The notes under the pieces: model-generated | Database searches by the model: none | What the model saw: only the letters and a program-made list of their open reading frames with translations | Told to the model about the DNA's origin: nothing | DNA from: Punica granatum | Lineage: Eukaryota > Streptophyta > Magnoliopsida > Myrtales > Lythraceae | Length of the DNA: 64,000 nt | NCBI RefSeq assembly: GCF_007655135.1 | Contig: NC_045127.1 | Span: 8,007,001-8,071,000 of the forward strand | Direction: 5' to 3' | Position numbers and translations under genes: made by a program | Part shown: one piece after another, positions 11,580 through 23,845 of the stretch | Numbering within the stretch: the stretch's first letter is position 1 | Layout of the letters: each line of letters opens with the position of its first letter

Positions 11580-12610
11580 ACTGATATTGACCGGGCCCAA
11601 TCAGACCGGGCTTAATGACAAGATGGGCTCGAAATACTTGGCTGCGACTCGGAGAACTAATACAAGGCTCGGGTCCAAAGAAGACCCGAAGCTCGGTATC
11701 ACCCAGTGCCCATTGTGACCAGGGGATAGGACAGGCGCCGTGATGACAGAGGCGGCGGACCGACCTGGATGCCTCCCTCTTTTCTCTCTCTCCCTCTACC
11801 ATTTCTCTATTTCTCATTCACTCCATCGCCTCCGGCCGCCGTTGTTCTGCCACACAGCCACGGTTTCCTTGATCTGAGTGGGCCTTGGCTCTATCAATAA
11901 CAGCTAACTGATAGTCCTATCCGTCGACATTATATTTTCGGTTCTATGAAATTATGTTAACTAATGGTGAAGTCCGTGCGTCAAAATGACGGACCAATAT
12001 TTAGTTACTTGGATGATGGTAAACCGATTCACATTACACACAATCCTCTGATGAGAAAATTTGCAATAGTTTTTCAGCTCAAAGTTCCTCATGGATCTGC
12101 ATCCTGATCAAGCATTTTAAGGACAGAGGCATCACTTAGTTAACATGGGAAAGCGTTGCTAGGAATTAATTTTCTGGGATATTCTGCTGGACCTCGTCGG
12201 GGCAGAATAGGGGTGAGTTCTGCCTCATATTGGTTTGTAGCCTAGTACATAGGACATGTACCAATCCAATTTTGAGCCCAGTAATGCTAATAAATCAGCC
12301 AAGTTGCCTTCGTGTTTTTCAATTCCGAAGGACGATTCCTAGATAGCTGGTGTGGTGCCTGAAGTCCTGAAGATTGCGCTTATTGAAACAGAATGAGATC
12401 AGAGCTTGGATACAATGTTTTGGAGACCGACTTGATCTGTAAATTGTCGAAGGGCTAAGGTTAAGCAGGAAAGCTTGTCATCAGGGTCATTATATCGAAC
12501 TTTCTGCTACTTGTTGGTACGGGTCTAGTGACAGCTCAAAGACTTTGGGTAGAAAACTGTCGAAGAAGATGGATGCATAGGAATACCCTATCAAGACTGA
12601 AGACGCACAT
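11580..12610. other. Gene-free part of unit 2
   Basis: I see no supported gene. The stretch is absent from unit 1. Part of it (about 11890-11955, GCTAACTGATAGTCC...GAAATTATGTTA) recurs at about 14868-14930, and the preceding phrase (CCATTCCTGATATAAC) occurs at about 775, 11565 and 14855, so a dispersed repeat is present. 11700-11830 is pyrimidine-rich. Confidence 0.5.
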
Positions 12611-12922
12611 AGTCGGAGCAGAGAATAGGTTTTGTCAACAATGATACAAGATGGGTTCTGCATACTTATATAGCCCTGTTTCACTGAAAATCTCACTAGC
12701 AATTGCTTGCACCTCATGCAACCAGGCAAACATCATCGAGCACATAATGGGTCGCAAGAAGTCATTCTCTTTGCATGCGTTGATTATAAGTACAGCAAGC
12801 ACAGCGATAAATGGTTATCATTGATCTCCAGCATGAAATAACCACAGTAGCTTGGGAATGATTCATCTGCCCAAGAGTCTTGGGCAGACATGTCCCGCGA
12901 TGATTTGTAATGCCACTACTGA

Positions 12923-14621
12923 TTACAGATTATACACATGTCTCGGAACACGAGGAGTGGCGAGAACTTCGAGAGGGGTGGCCTTGAGATTGGTCAGCTC
13001 CACAGCTTCCTCCATGTCAACTGCTCCATCCCCGGCGTCTGAACATCGAAAGCATGAAGAAATGAAGCGACGGCAAGGCCTACCACTTGGAGGGCTAGTG
13101 AGGTTCCAGCGCACATCCTCCTCCCGCTCCCAAAAGGTATGAGCTCGAAGTTTTGTCCCCTAACATCAATGTCCTTGTGGGTGGTCAGGAACCTCTCAGG
13201 GCTGAACTTGGACGGGTTGGGCCAAACACGTGGGTCATGCTATATCTTAATTAGGTTCAGTATAAGTTGGGTTCTCTTCGAGATGACGTACCCCAAGACA
13301 TTACAATCCTCCATGGCCTTATGAGGGAGGGATTGGGCCGCGGCAGGGTAGAGCCTTTATGGTTTCCTTGATGACAGCATGGAGGTTAGATAGGTTGTTG
13401 AGGTCCGATTCATTCACTTGCCTGTCCCTCCCGATCTGGATGTCAAGTTCTTGCCCATGTCATGGTTACTGTTGTAGTGTCTGAGCCAGCTAAAATCATT
13501 GCCTACAGCAAATATGTATGCAATATTACACTCACATATTGCACGGACACAGACACAAGAGAATGTTGTGTTTGCTCTTCACATCGTTTATGTTTTACCA
13601 AGAAAATGATATATATGCGTATTATTTTTTACCATGCATGTAGCTTTGTTCATAGTATCAGAGTCGCAACTGCCATCTCGCCATCATCTTCATGGATAGA
13701 TAATAGAGCATCCATGAAATCCTGCTCACTCTTTTCTTCACCAGTGTTCAAGTTCCTCCGAACCTTGTGCTCGTCCAACCACCGTTGCACCATCTGGTTG
13801 AGCTCCTCGGAACATGTCCTTCCCGTGGCCACCCAAGTCGAGCCACCTCAGGAGCTGGAGCCCATCAGCCACCACAAATCTCCTTATGAGCTTCATGTAC
13901 TTTCTCGAGACCTCTCTCTCCTTGTCGGCTTCACCATGATTATTAAGTCGCCTCCCGAAAATCGTCCTTAACATTATGTTCACACTTATGTCCGTGAACC
14001 ACTTTTTCATGTCCACTAATAAAGCTCCACCAGTCATCGGTGCACTGGTGCTACTGTAATTTATGTTCTTGCTCTGGTATTCCTCATTTAGGTCCCTGAT
14101 CGAGCTGACCTTGGACTCACGGACTAGCCTGAGAAGCCCAATCTGTTGGTTGGAAAGAAGCTTGAGGGTCAAAATCTTTCGCACATGGCGCCAGTACGGG
14201 CTGTATGGGTTGAAGCCGACCATCGCATAGTTGTAGGTCATGATCTCCGTGCTTACAGACTTGGGCCAAGTGGCGAAGGCCCAGTCACTGGTGGTGAGGC
14301 AGTCCTTGGCAAGTTCCCACGTAATCACCACCACAGCAGAGCAGAGGCCCAACCTGCTGGTGAAGATCGGGCTGTACTTGTCAGCCATCTGGGCCAGGAC
14401 AAAGTGGGCAGGTAGGGGACCGCCCAAGAGGTGGAGATGACCAAGCAAGGGCCATGTACCGCCCGCATCAGGGACCATTTTCGTGCCCCCGGCTGATTGC
14501 TTCTTGCTGTCATTTTCCTAGTAGTAAGACTTGTTATAATGTAAAGGATTGACATGACTACGGCAAAGAAAGTGATGAAAAGGGTCGGTGCTGAGGGAGA
14601 GAGAGGAGCTGAAACCTCCAT
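12923..14621 (-). pseudogene. P450-3: CYP82-type pseudogene with several frameshifts
   Basis: Exon 1 runs 14621-13633 and exon 2 about 13502-12923 (stop after RVPRHVYNL). Exon 1 is read in three frames: the N-terminal anchor (MEVSAPLSPSAPT...) to about 14490, the body (DAGGTWPLLGHLHLL to DLGGHGKDM) to about 13825, and the end (WLDEHKVRRNLN) after that. In exon 2 about 45-50 nt between LKKVQQELD and MTWA are missing near 13453. An extra base breaks the frame near 13355 (in the KETLRLYP region), and another shift lies near 13050. The heme Cys region is still recognisable (GSGRRMCAG in one frame). The splice sites look usable. Non-functional; sister of P450-1. Confidence 0.9.
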
Positions 14622-15835
14622 GAATTATGAGACTGTTCTTTTTGATGATTACAGCCTCCACCAATTGATCAGATCAGGCAATAGAGAGTGGAGAAGAAGG
14701 GCTTTTAATGTACGTATAATCACTATACTGTTATATACTATTATGAAGTTGCCAAGAAAAGTCAGAACGGGGCACTTGAATGTCTGAGGAAGGATTGCTA
14801 CAAGTGTTGAACATTGTAGCCAGAAAGAAGACTACAAGATTTTGGTGCTTCCATTCCTGATATAACGGCTAACTAATAGTCCAATCCGTCAACATCATAT
14901 CTCGGTTCAATGAAATTATGTTATAAATATTTTGTTACTTCTTTAACTTCAATCACTCTCAGTGTTTCACTCACATTCACAATGATTTCTCACGTCTGCA
15001 AGTTTTGCAGAGCGTCAAACAAAAGAACAACGAGAGAAGTAGAAAGGACATGAAGGGGGGAAATCTTCATTTACTGCTTGTGCACTTACATACACCATCG
15101 ACCCTTCTTACTTATAAGACCATAAAACAACAGAAAATAATTGCTCCCTACAGTTAACAATTGAAATTCAGAAAACAGAAACTGTCTAACTTCACTCGTA
15201 AGTTATTGTTAACTACAACACAAGACAGACAACCTTAACTACTTGACTTCAGTTCAAAGACAGACACATGGTTGAGATTCATCAGTAACTGATCCAATCT
15301 GTAACATATTTCATGCCATTGTAAAGTGTTGATTCTTGTGCTCAGGTTAGGTTCTAATGATGGAGACTCGGTGCTTTTTCACTGAACGATTCTTGTAATG
15401 AGACAAAATTTGTCCTCTGGAATTGGATATTTGCACCGAGGAATAATGATTCCAGACCAGAGGAAATAACCCACTCATGAAATCCAACGATGATTTGCGC
15501 TTTGGACCACAATATATATGTGCCTTAATTTTCTCTCGATAATGATAATGATAGGATGGATCCTACATATAGAGAGACGACGACGACAGAAAAAAGAGAC
15601 CCCACGTTTCGATTCTGCAAATATTCAGGAAAAAGCAATTAATTGGGGAGATTGTAGGGTAGAATCCACAAAAATAATTGCACCAATAAATTACTAAAAA
15701 TATAAATAAAAATTAAATATTTTACTGAATATTGAGTAAACTCAAGCGAAATCTGTGTCAATTATTTCGAGACTTATGTAATTTATTTTGAATTTTTTTA
15801 CTTTACTTTCTTTGTTCGCAATTTATTAAAACTTA
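14622..15835. other. 5' flank of P450-3, no gene seen
   Basis: The stretch contains a dispersed repeat at 14810-14935 (also near 735-790 and 11525-11590), then AT-rich DNA. From 15287 on it is the partner of 5346-7027. The empty site for the CML-bearing element is at about 15523-15533. I see no open frame worth calling. Confidence 0.6.
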
Positions 15836-16139
15836 GGTTGTGTTTGGTTTTAGCGTTGAATAGAGTTGAGTTTTTGTTTTAATTGGTTTGTAATGATTGT
15901 GTTGTTGAATTATGAGAAAAAGCGTAAAAAAGTAATGAATAGTTGAGAGAAAGTAATGATTGTGTTGTTGAATTTTGAAAAAAAAAAGTAATGAATAATT
16001 GAGATAATTTATTATTAAAAATTGAATTGAATAATTAAAAAAATTGAAAAAAAGAAGGAAACAGTAATAATTTTGTTTTGAAGATAAGTTGAATTAAGTG
16101 CAATAGAGTTAAAAAAAATTTTAAAACCCAAACGGGCCC
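15836..16139. mobile_element. Harbinger/Tourist-like MITE, TSD TTA
   Basis: The left end is GGTTGTGTTTGGTTTTAG and the right end is the complement of GGGCCCGTTTGGGTTTTA, flanked by TTA (15833-15835, 16140-16142). The duplicated unit at about 6930-6945 lacks it, which supports a real insertion of 304 bp. It is non-coding. Confidence 0.7.
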
Positions 16140-16225
16140 TTATTACTACCAATTTAAGTAATTTACTTTAATTGTATAGTGCAACTGATTACACTATAGA
16201 TCTTCCCCTATTGTGACTGTAAAAC

Positions 16226-19021
16226 TATGAGACCCGAAAAAAAATAAATTAGAGGGGTAGAAAAGGGGCCCATGTGGCCCTCATTCCCCCCAAGCACCCC
16301 ATCTCCACCGCCTTTCCCTTCTTCTTTTTTTCCTCTTTTCTGTTTGTTCAGCTGAAATAAAAAAGAAAACAGAGGAAACAGAGCATACGGGGGGAAAAGA
16401 GAGAGAGAGAGAGGGCTGAGCAAACTGAAGAGGAATGGGAAAAGAGGAACAGCTTCAGGGAGCTCCAAACCGAGTTTGAGCTCCGTTATCTTTCTTACCT
16501 AAATGAAGACTGGAGCAGGTAGGAATTGAACAGAGGGAGGAGAAAGAGAAAGCGAGGCATGGGTTCTTGAAATAAGTTTATTCTCCTTACCTTAGACGTT
16601 TCTATTGATTGGTCTGGATGCAGATTGAGCAGGTTTTCCTTCGCTCTAGCTTGATGTTGCAGTATTGAATTTGGGAAATGGGAGAAAGCTTGGTTGAGGC
16701 TCGTTAATGGCAGCTTGATGTGTAGATGTTATTAGTTCGAAAATTTGATATGTTTAGGCTCCTCTGATCATTTGAATGGTGTGGCTTTGTACGGAATTGG
16801 ATTTCATTATACGATTTGAAAGTTATTGCGATTTCAAATTTCTGAAAATCATAACGAAACGTCAACTTTGACCTGCATTTTTGAACTGATTTCTTCATGT
16901 TTTAACACACCGTTTGTTTCTAAAACATAGCCCACACTATAAGCTTTCCAGAGACTCCAAGATTGTGGTATTCAGAGTTTTATAGAGAGAGAACCAAATC
17001 CCCGAAGTTAGGCTATCGCACAGTCCGAGAATGTTTTGTAACAGCCTGCACCAGCAACTTCGGGAGGCTTGTCAGGCTCAATCTGACATCGGATTGCAGT
17101 GATTTTTGTTCGTACAGATTCATGTCTGAATCTACTATTTTAGATAAATTTTCGAGATTTTTTTGAAATAGTGATATTAATGTGTGGGTTTTATCGAATT
17201 TTCTTTCCTCAAGTCCAAAACTGATCACTTTCATGTTCTTTAAGCTCCATCTTCCTTGCTAGTCATATCTGATTTTGTTGTTTGTTAAGTCGATTTTTGT
17301 CTTCTCAAGTTATGTTATTTTACGAACATCTGGACTTTTGGACCGGAAAATTCGTTTTAAAGGTGCTGAATTTTTGTTAAATGATTAGAGGAAGGTTTAG
17401 GGTTCGGCTTAACGAGAAGGGGCAAAATTTAGTCATAACGTGTTGTTGAGCTTTTGCTTTGTTTGATCATATCTTTCTGATGAATTCAGTTCTTTATTGA
17501 TTGAATTATCCTATTAACGATCAATGTGAAATCCTCTGTTTAATGAAGGTGTCAAATGGAGATTATTTTAAGTGGTGTTTGAACAAAGATGAGAGAGTTA
17601 TAAGACAAAATGAATATGAAATAAGAAATTTTGCATTGTATTGAGACAATGGGTTGTAAAGGAGTTCGTGGGAAGTATTGAAAGTTTCGCAATGGTGCCG
17701 TGTTAATTATTCTCTAAATTTATGTCTACAAATCATAGGGATCAAGGAGACTGAATTCTCGCACTCTGAAGGCTCGAACCAATGAGCTATTTTTCTTGGA
17801 GTTGTCTGTGAGTATTCTATTCGCTTTTAAAATGATGTATTATAGTTAAATAAATTATTTAAGAAGAATATTGTGATAGTTAGATTAAGGAATCGGTCTT
17901 GCTATGTTGTATGAAATGATTTGAGAGATATTGCCCTTTTATGTTTCATTTTGATTTGAGATATGCGGTGTGATTGTATATGTATTTTGTTTATGACATA
18001 TGTGATGATAGTGTGATACCATTGTAATGTGATTTGGGATGAGCTTGTGTATATTGATATTGCTTGATTATAGCCATGGGACCGCTGGACCCGGCGGAAT
18101 AGAAAATGGGGCCCAAATGGTCGCTGGACCTAGCGGAATGGAAAATGGGGCTCAAACGGCCGCTAGACCCGATGGAATAGAAAAAGGGCCTCAATGAGAT
18201 GTGCGGGATCACGGTATTGTCCTAACTTATCGCAAGGAAATGCAACCCTATGGCTATATTGATTGGTTGTGTTGTATATTATTTGTTTGGTCTGATTACT
18301 GAAGATGTGATGATTGTTGAACTTGTCTGAAGTTATTCTGTGAAAGTCGTGTTGTTGCTAAAGCTTGATCCGTCAAGTAATTGTGTAGTGATTTGTTATG
18401 AAACGCTCAATGAATGGATATTTGATGTTTGTCCGATATTGGATATTAGAGAAATGGTTGGAAGAGTTGTGTGTATTTGTTAGTAGAACTTAAATTTAGT
18501 TACTATATTGGATATAATCATTATTATAGTTTGTATATATATAGTGTATATGTGTGCGGGTGAGCTGATAGTTGGATTAAACGTGATTGTATTATTATTT
18601 GAATATTTGGTTGTTTAAAAATATATTTATTACTTAATATAAATTCATTTTACTTTGAAGTATAGTACTCATTGAGATGCAACTCACACCCTGCATATAT
18701 TTTTCAGATGAGCTAGGAGAATTTTTTTTTACATAGGGGATCAGCTCGGAGGACTAGGTAGGGATCTTAGTTATTTGATAAGTATTCTTTTTGTATATAA
18801 TGTATTTGAATATGTTACGACCTAAAAATTTTTGTTTAGTTTGCTTTAGTGATGTGGTTGAGAAAAGAAAATTACTCTCTTTTGAGATTATATATATTAG
18901 AGCTTGTTGGATTTGTTATATATATATTTTTGGGAATTTATGGAAAGCAGGTTTTATATGAGTAGCTATGTGATAATGGATATCGAGGAAATTTAGGGAA
19001 AATTCTGCTGAAATTTCGGGT
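16226..19021 (+). mobile_element. LTR B (5' LTR of the gypsy relic)
   Basis: It starts TATGAGACCCG after the shared duplication sequence and ends in GAAATTTCGGGT, a few bases short of the family end (GGGTCGTGACA). It contains the family minisatellite at 18078-18187 and the 3' section with TGAGATGCAACTC and GGGGATCAG. The segment near 18430 (TATTGGATATTAGAGAAATG followed by GTTGGAAGAG) is the uninterrupted form of the site where LTR G is inserted in LTR F. Confidence 0.78.
18078..18187 (+). repeat. LTR-internal minisatellite, 3 copies
   Basis: Three copies of the 39-bp family unit (CCGCTGGACCCGGCGGAATA core) follow the TATAGCCATGGGA anchor. Confidence 0.85.
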
Positions 19022-20370
19022 AAGTGGTGCAACGGTGTTTACGAAATTGGATTTGAAGAGTGGATACCATCAGATTCGTATAAGGCCCAGCAACGAGTGG
19101 AAAACAGCTTAAAAGACACGGGAAGGGTTGTATGAGTGGATGGTGATGCATTTTGGGCTGTCTAATGGACCAAGCACTTTTATGCGTGTGATAAATCAAG
19201 CCTTGCGACCATTCATCGGCAAGTGTTGTCATTTATTTCGATAATATTTTGATTTATAGTGCTAACAAAGCAGAGCATCTCTACCATCTGCGAGCAGTTC
19301 TGTGTGTACTTTGTAGGGTGAAATTCTATGCTGCCCTTAAGAAGTGTGTATTCATGGCATCGAAGGTCTTATTCCTTGGATATGTGGTCTCCGGCGATGG
19401 ATTGAAGGTAGATGAGTCCAGGATCGAAGTGGTGAAGCAATGGCTACAACCGAAGACAATTACTGAAGTTCGCAGCTTCCATGGACTTACTTCCTTCTAT
19501 AGGCTTTTCATCCCTCACTTCAGCACAATTATGGCGCCTATAACAGATTGTATGAAGGGTGGAAAGTTTGCGTGGACGGAAGAAGCGGAGATGTCGTTCC
19601 AGCTTATAAAAATGCGACTTACGACCCCCCCAATATTAGTCTTGCCTGATTTTGCCCAACCCTTTGAGTTACATAGTGATGCTTCTAAAGTGAGCATTGG
19701 AGCAGTTTTAAGCCAAAACAATAGGCATGTCGCATATCTTAGTAAGAAGCTGTTCGGGGCTAAGTTGAAGTACAACACCTATGATGTGGAGATTTACGCA
19801 GTGGTACAAGTAGTCAAGCATTGGCGGCATTATTTATTTCATCGAGAGTTTGTGCTTATACTGACCACGATGCGTTAAAACACCTTCACCGCCAAGATAA
19901 GGTGTCCCCACGGCATGCCTCATAGATTGCTTATTTACAGCGTTTTACCTTCGTGTTGAAGCACAAGTCGGGGGTGACAAATCGGTTGGCTGATGCATTG
20001 AGCCGCAGGACCAATTTCTTGGTCAGCCTGCGTATAGAGGTACCTAGTTTTGAATGTCTTCGTGATTTGCTTGAGACTGATCTTGTATTTCTCTAATGTT
20101 TTGGGGAAAGTTCGTGCTGGAGAGAAATTACAATTTTTGTTGCACAATGGTTTCTGTTCAAGGGCAACCAATTGTGTATCCCAGATTGCAGCCTCCGTTT
20201 GAAGATTATTAAGGAGTTGCATGGAGAAGGCCATATTGGGCGAGATCGGACATTATAGTTAGTGCAAGGCTCGTATTTTTGGCCGACCATATGCAAAGAG
20301 GTGAAGAAGTACGTGTAAAGGTGTCGGGTCTGCAACGTGTCCAATGGGATGGCTACCAATTGTGTGGAGG
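19022..20370 (+). pseudogene. Ty3/gypsy pol relic: reverse transcriptase and RNase H
   Basis: The RT starts abruptly at the LTR B junction with [23 protein letters not shown] sequence, followed by a frame with stops. The catalytic box reads YFDN instead of YxDD near 19240, so the second Asp is lost. An open stretch (19249-19878) covers the RT thumb ([25 protein letters not shown]) and RNase H (LHSDAS and [10 protein letters not shown]). After a frameshift come TDHDAL-like and AYLQRFTFVLKHKSG-type segments (19860-20030), and then a degenerate zinc-knuckle/linker region. The integrase core is absent. The first part of RT, protease and gag are also missing. It cannot encode active enzyme. Confidence 0.88.
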
Positions 20371-22675
20371 GAATTTCCTAAATGATGAATTTGAGATAAA
20401 AAAATTATTAATGATGTGGTCATTATTACTGTAAGAAATATTCTTTCCTGGATTTTGTTCGAGTAGGGACGGCTAAGATGTCTACGAAATGCAAATGAGG
20501 TCATTGTCTTAAATTTTTAGTTAAGCAGTGTTAAATTAGTGGACTTTATTTTGGAGGTGCGAAGCAGTTGCGATGAAAACATTATAGAATATGCTGGTAA
20601 GTTTAACTATTGTTCTTTCCTGAATAAGGAAGTAAGAACTTGTTTAGTTACTGATGTGGCAGAAGAATCGGCAAATCGATACCTTAAAAAAATAGGTTAT
20701 GACGACCCTGTTTTGAGGGGAACGGCATCCGAAGCACAACTCATTGCCTTTCGCAATGAAAACACGAGATTTAGACCGAATTCCATCGTTTATGGCCTTA
20801 AACAGGCATTTTTATGTTATTTATGACATTTTTTGCTATTTTAGGAAATAGTTTATTTTAAAGAATATTTTATTTTTTTCGTTATATTTTCGTTTTCTCT
20901 ATTTAAACGATGTAAGCCCCCAGGTCTAAGGGAGTTTTTTTTCGGATTATCAATAAAGTCTTGGAGCTACAGTGCTCTTTCGCCCAATCTCGGATTTGAT
21001 TCGAGTTTGATGCATATTTCCTGGTATTCGTAGAATCAACAGGTTGTAGAAGGTTGTTGTCTGGTATTCGTACGCGAATCAACAAATCGCAATTAGTTCC
21101 GCTGCATCAGTTATTGAGTAGGAAAAGAAAAAAAAAAGTTAAGTTAAAAACACAATTCGATTTAAGGCATTCAATGGTGGTTAAATGACTAGACGAAAAC
21201 TGATTGTATTGACTTACTAAGTTTATGACTTCTAATTGTATCTCGCTTGTGTATAGAATTGTCATGATTTAGACTCAAATGTCATTTAATCTTGATGGGC
21301 CGTAATTGTTTAGTTGTTGCTCAATTTTGAAGATTTTTTTTATATTATTTTCTATAGACCTAGTAATATGATGTTTCTTAGTTTTGTGTTCATTAATTAA
21401 TGGAGTAAATTATGCTTGGGTCAAGATAAGTAATGGGCCTTAGGTGTGCCTGTTAAAATATGTATAAATAGAAAGAGCAGGTGATGAGGTTTATTTTGAT
21501 TGTTTGAGAGACTTATTGGAGTAGGGAATTTAGAGAATGACCTAAGAGGTAAATTGAGCGTGAAATCAATTTGTTACAGAAGGGGTGTATGTACTAATGA
21601 TTTGATTTCTTCTTGTGTTTTAATGTATATTCCTTGCGAATTTAGTGGTACTGAATTAATTTAAGAACTAAATCGGAAAGTAGTTGATTAACATACTGGA
21701 ATTTCACTTTTCTGGACTAGGTAAGTGACGGGCTTGTTTAGGTACTGATTTAGTTGGGTTACCAAAGTGGAGAAGTTAAAGGCAAGATTTAATTTGGAGC
21801 TTCAGAACGAATGCTAACTGAATTGGAAACATATGTTGCTGAGCTTAAATTCTGACTTCCTTGTTTAAGTTGCTATTAGTCATTCGATTAGTTTCTACTT
21901 TAATTGTTGAGTTAATTATAAGATGGAAATTGTATGTAGTGAGATTTAGTTTAGTTATAGGGACGAAGGGATTACAATAATAACTTGGTTATAGAGAGTT
22001 TGTATGGTGACCTAGTGAGGAGAAATATTGAGGAAGAGTTAGGTGTGTCTCATGGTTATTACATGCTTTGGTATGTGAAATTCATTTTGTTGACTTTCTA
22101 TCCACTGTCAAAAATTTTCTTTTTGCTTATATGTGTTTTTGTTTAATGAATTGGAATAGCAATCAGCTAATGTACTAGATTAACGAAGTAGCATAGTCAA
22201 GGTCGTTGAGTTGCACCATAGTGAACAAGAGAAATTGAATTTATGGAATATATAGCTGAATTTACTTTCTTGTAATATTGAGTTGCTCTTTCTAAGAGTA
22301 AAGCAATAATAGACTAATTCTAATTCTTAGGAGGAATAAATAGATGGTCAAAGGGTATAATTAGTGATATGAGAGACTAACTCTGAGTTGGTCCCTTGTT
22401 ATATTTATAGTTGACAGGGATAGAGGAGGCGAAACCAACAATCTGAAGGCTCAAATTTCTAAATAGTGTTATAGCTCAGAATTTTCCATTGTACTAGTGT
22501 AAGAAAGTGATAATTTCGGTATTCTTTCTGTAATCTTCATGGGTATTCTGAGGAATAAGGGAAGAATATTATCTACGTATGTGCAAGGAATTGTATATTT
22601 ACTGTTATCATGCCTTCATCAAAGTTTTCAGTAATTGGACTGCGATGTATCAGAGTAGTGCAAGGAGAAGCATGG
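20371..22675. other. Interior of the gypsy relic, poorly identified
   Basis: 20539-20826 (plus) is open for 95 codons (from DFILEVRSSCDENIIEY) but I do not recognise it. 20879-21110 has AATAAA at 20949 and a duplicated CTGGTATTCGTA...GAATCAACA motif, so it may be the end of another LTR or a transcript 3' end. 21130-22560 is AT-rich DNA resembling the middle of the family LTRs (for example CTGAAGGCTC near 22440 and 17767), so it may be a partial LTR. It ends with CATGG (22671-22675), the left target duplication of the next element. Confidence 0.4.
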
Positions 22676-23649
22676 TGTCACGACCCAAAATTTCATCATC
22701 ATTTACCCTAAATTTTCTCGATATCTATTATCTCGTAAACTATTCATATAAAACTGTTTTCCACAACTCCCTAAAACATATAACCAATCCAGCAATATCT
22801 AATATATATATCTACATCTCAAAAGAGAGTAAATTTTTTTCTTTCTCAATCACATCACTGAACCAACTAAATAAAAATTTCAGGTTGTAACATATTCAAA
22901 TGCATTCTATACAAAAAGAATATTCATCAAATAACTAAAATCCCTACCTAGTCCTCCAAGCTGATCCCCGATATTCCAAAAAGTTCTCCTGTGTTGCTAG
23001 TCTAACTCCTAGCTCATCTTAAAAATATATATGGAGAGTGTAAGCTGTATCTCAGTGAGTACTATATTCCAAAGCAAAATGACTTATTATTAAATAAATA
23101 TTTAATTTCAATCAACCAAATATTCAAATAAATAATACAATCTCATCCAATCCAACTATCAGCTCACCCGCACAATTACACAGTATATATATATATATAT
23201 ATACAAACTATAATAATAATCATATCCAATATAGTAATTAAATTTAACTTGTACTAATAACAAATACATACAGCTCTTCCAACTATTTCTCTAATATCCA
23301 ATATTACATAAATATCAAATATCCCTTCATTATCATTCCATAGAATCTCATAACACAATCACCTGACAGATCAAACTCTAGCAACAACACGGTTTTCACA
23401 TAACATTTTCAGACAATCTCAACAATCATCACATCTCCAACAATCTCAACAATGATCACATCTCCAATAAACATACCAGACAAAAATATACAATACAACC
23501 AATCAATATAATCATAGGGTTGCATTTCATCGCAACAGAGTTATGACGGTATCGTGACCCCACACATCTCATTCATATCATCCTTAACTCCCAATATTCA
23601 TATCTCATAAGCAGGGGCCGCCTATTAACTTTTGGCTGTAAGAGTTGAC

Positions 23650-23845
23650 CTCAATTTATATTCCGCCGGGTCAAGCGGTTGATTAGGCTCCTTTTTCTAT
23701 TCTGTCAGGGTCCAGCGGCTGATCTGACCCCTATTTATATTCCGCCGGGTCCAGAGGTTGATTTGGCCCATATTTACATTCCGCCGAGTCCAACGGCCGA
23801 TCAAGCCCATTTTATAATCCGCCGGGTCCAGCGGTTCTATGGCTA
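23650..23845 (-). repeat. LTR-internal minisatellite in LTR C
   Basis: About five copies of a 38-39 bp unit are read here as the complement (TATTCCGCCGGGTCCAGCGG). The array ends at the complement of the same anchor (CTATGGCTATA) as in plus-strand copies. Confidence 0.85.

Larger units (their letters stand above)
10650..16225. repeat. Segmental duplication unit 2
   Basis: This is the fuller copy of the unit also seen at 1-2120 plus 5346-7027. It holds P450-3 with its 3' flank (10650-12922) and 5' flank (14622-16225). Relative to this copy, unit 1 lacks about 13690-15286 (most of exon 1 and the proximal promoter) and about 11580-12610. Its right end coincides with the start of the gypsy LTR at 16226, whereas unit 1 continues into the 3' flank of P450-2. 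Confidence 0.75.

Noticed and set aside
20539..20826. 95-codon plus-strand frame considered as a gypsy protein
   Set aside because: No motif of gag, protease, integrase or envelope is visible. It is left as unidentified interior.
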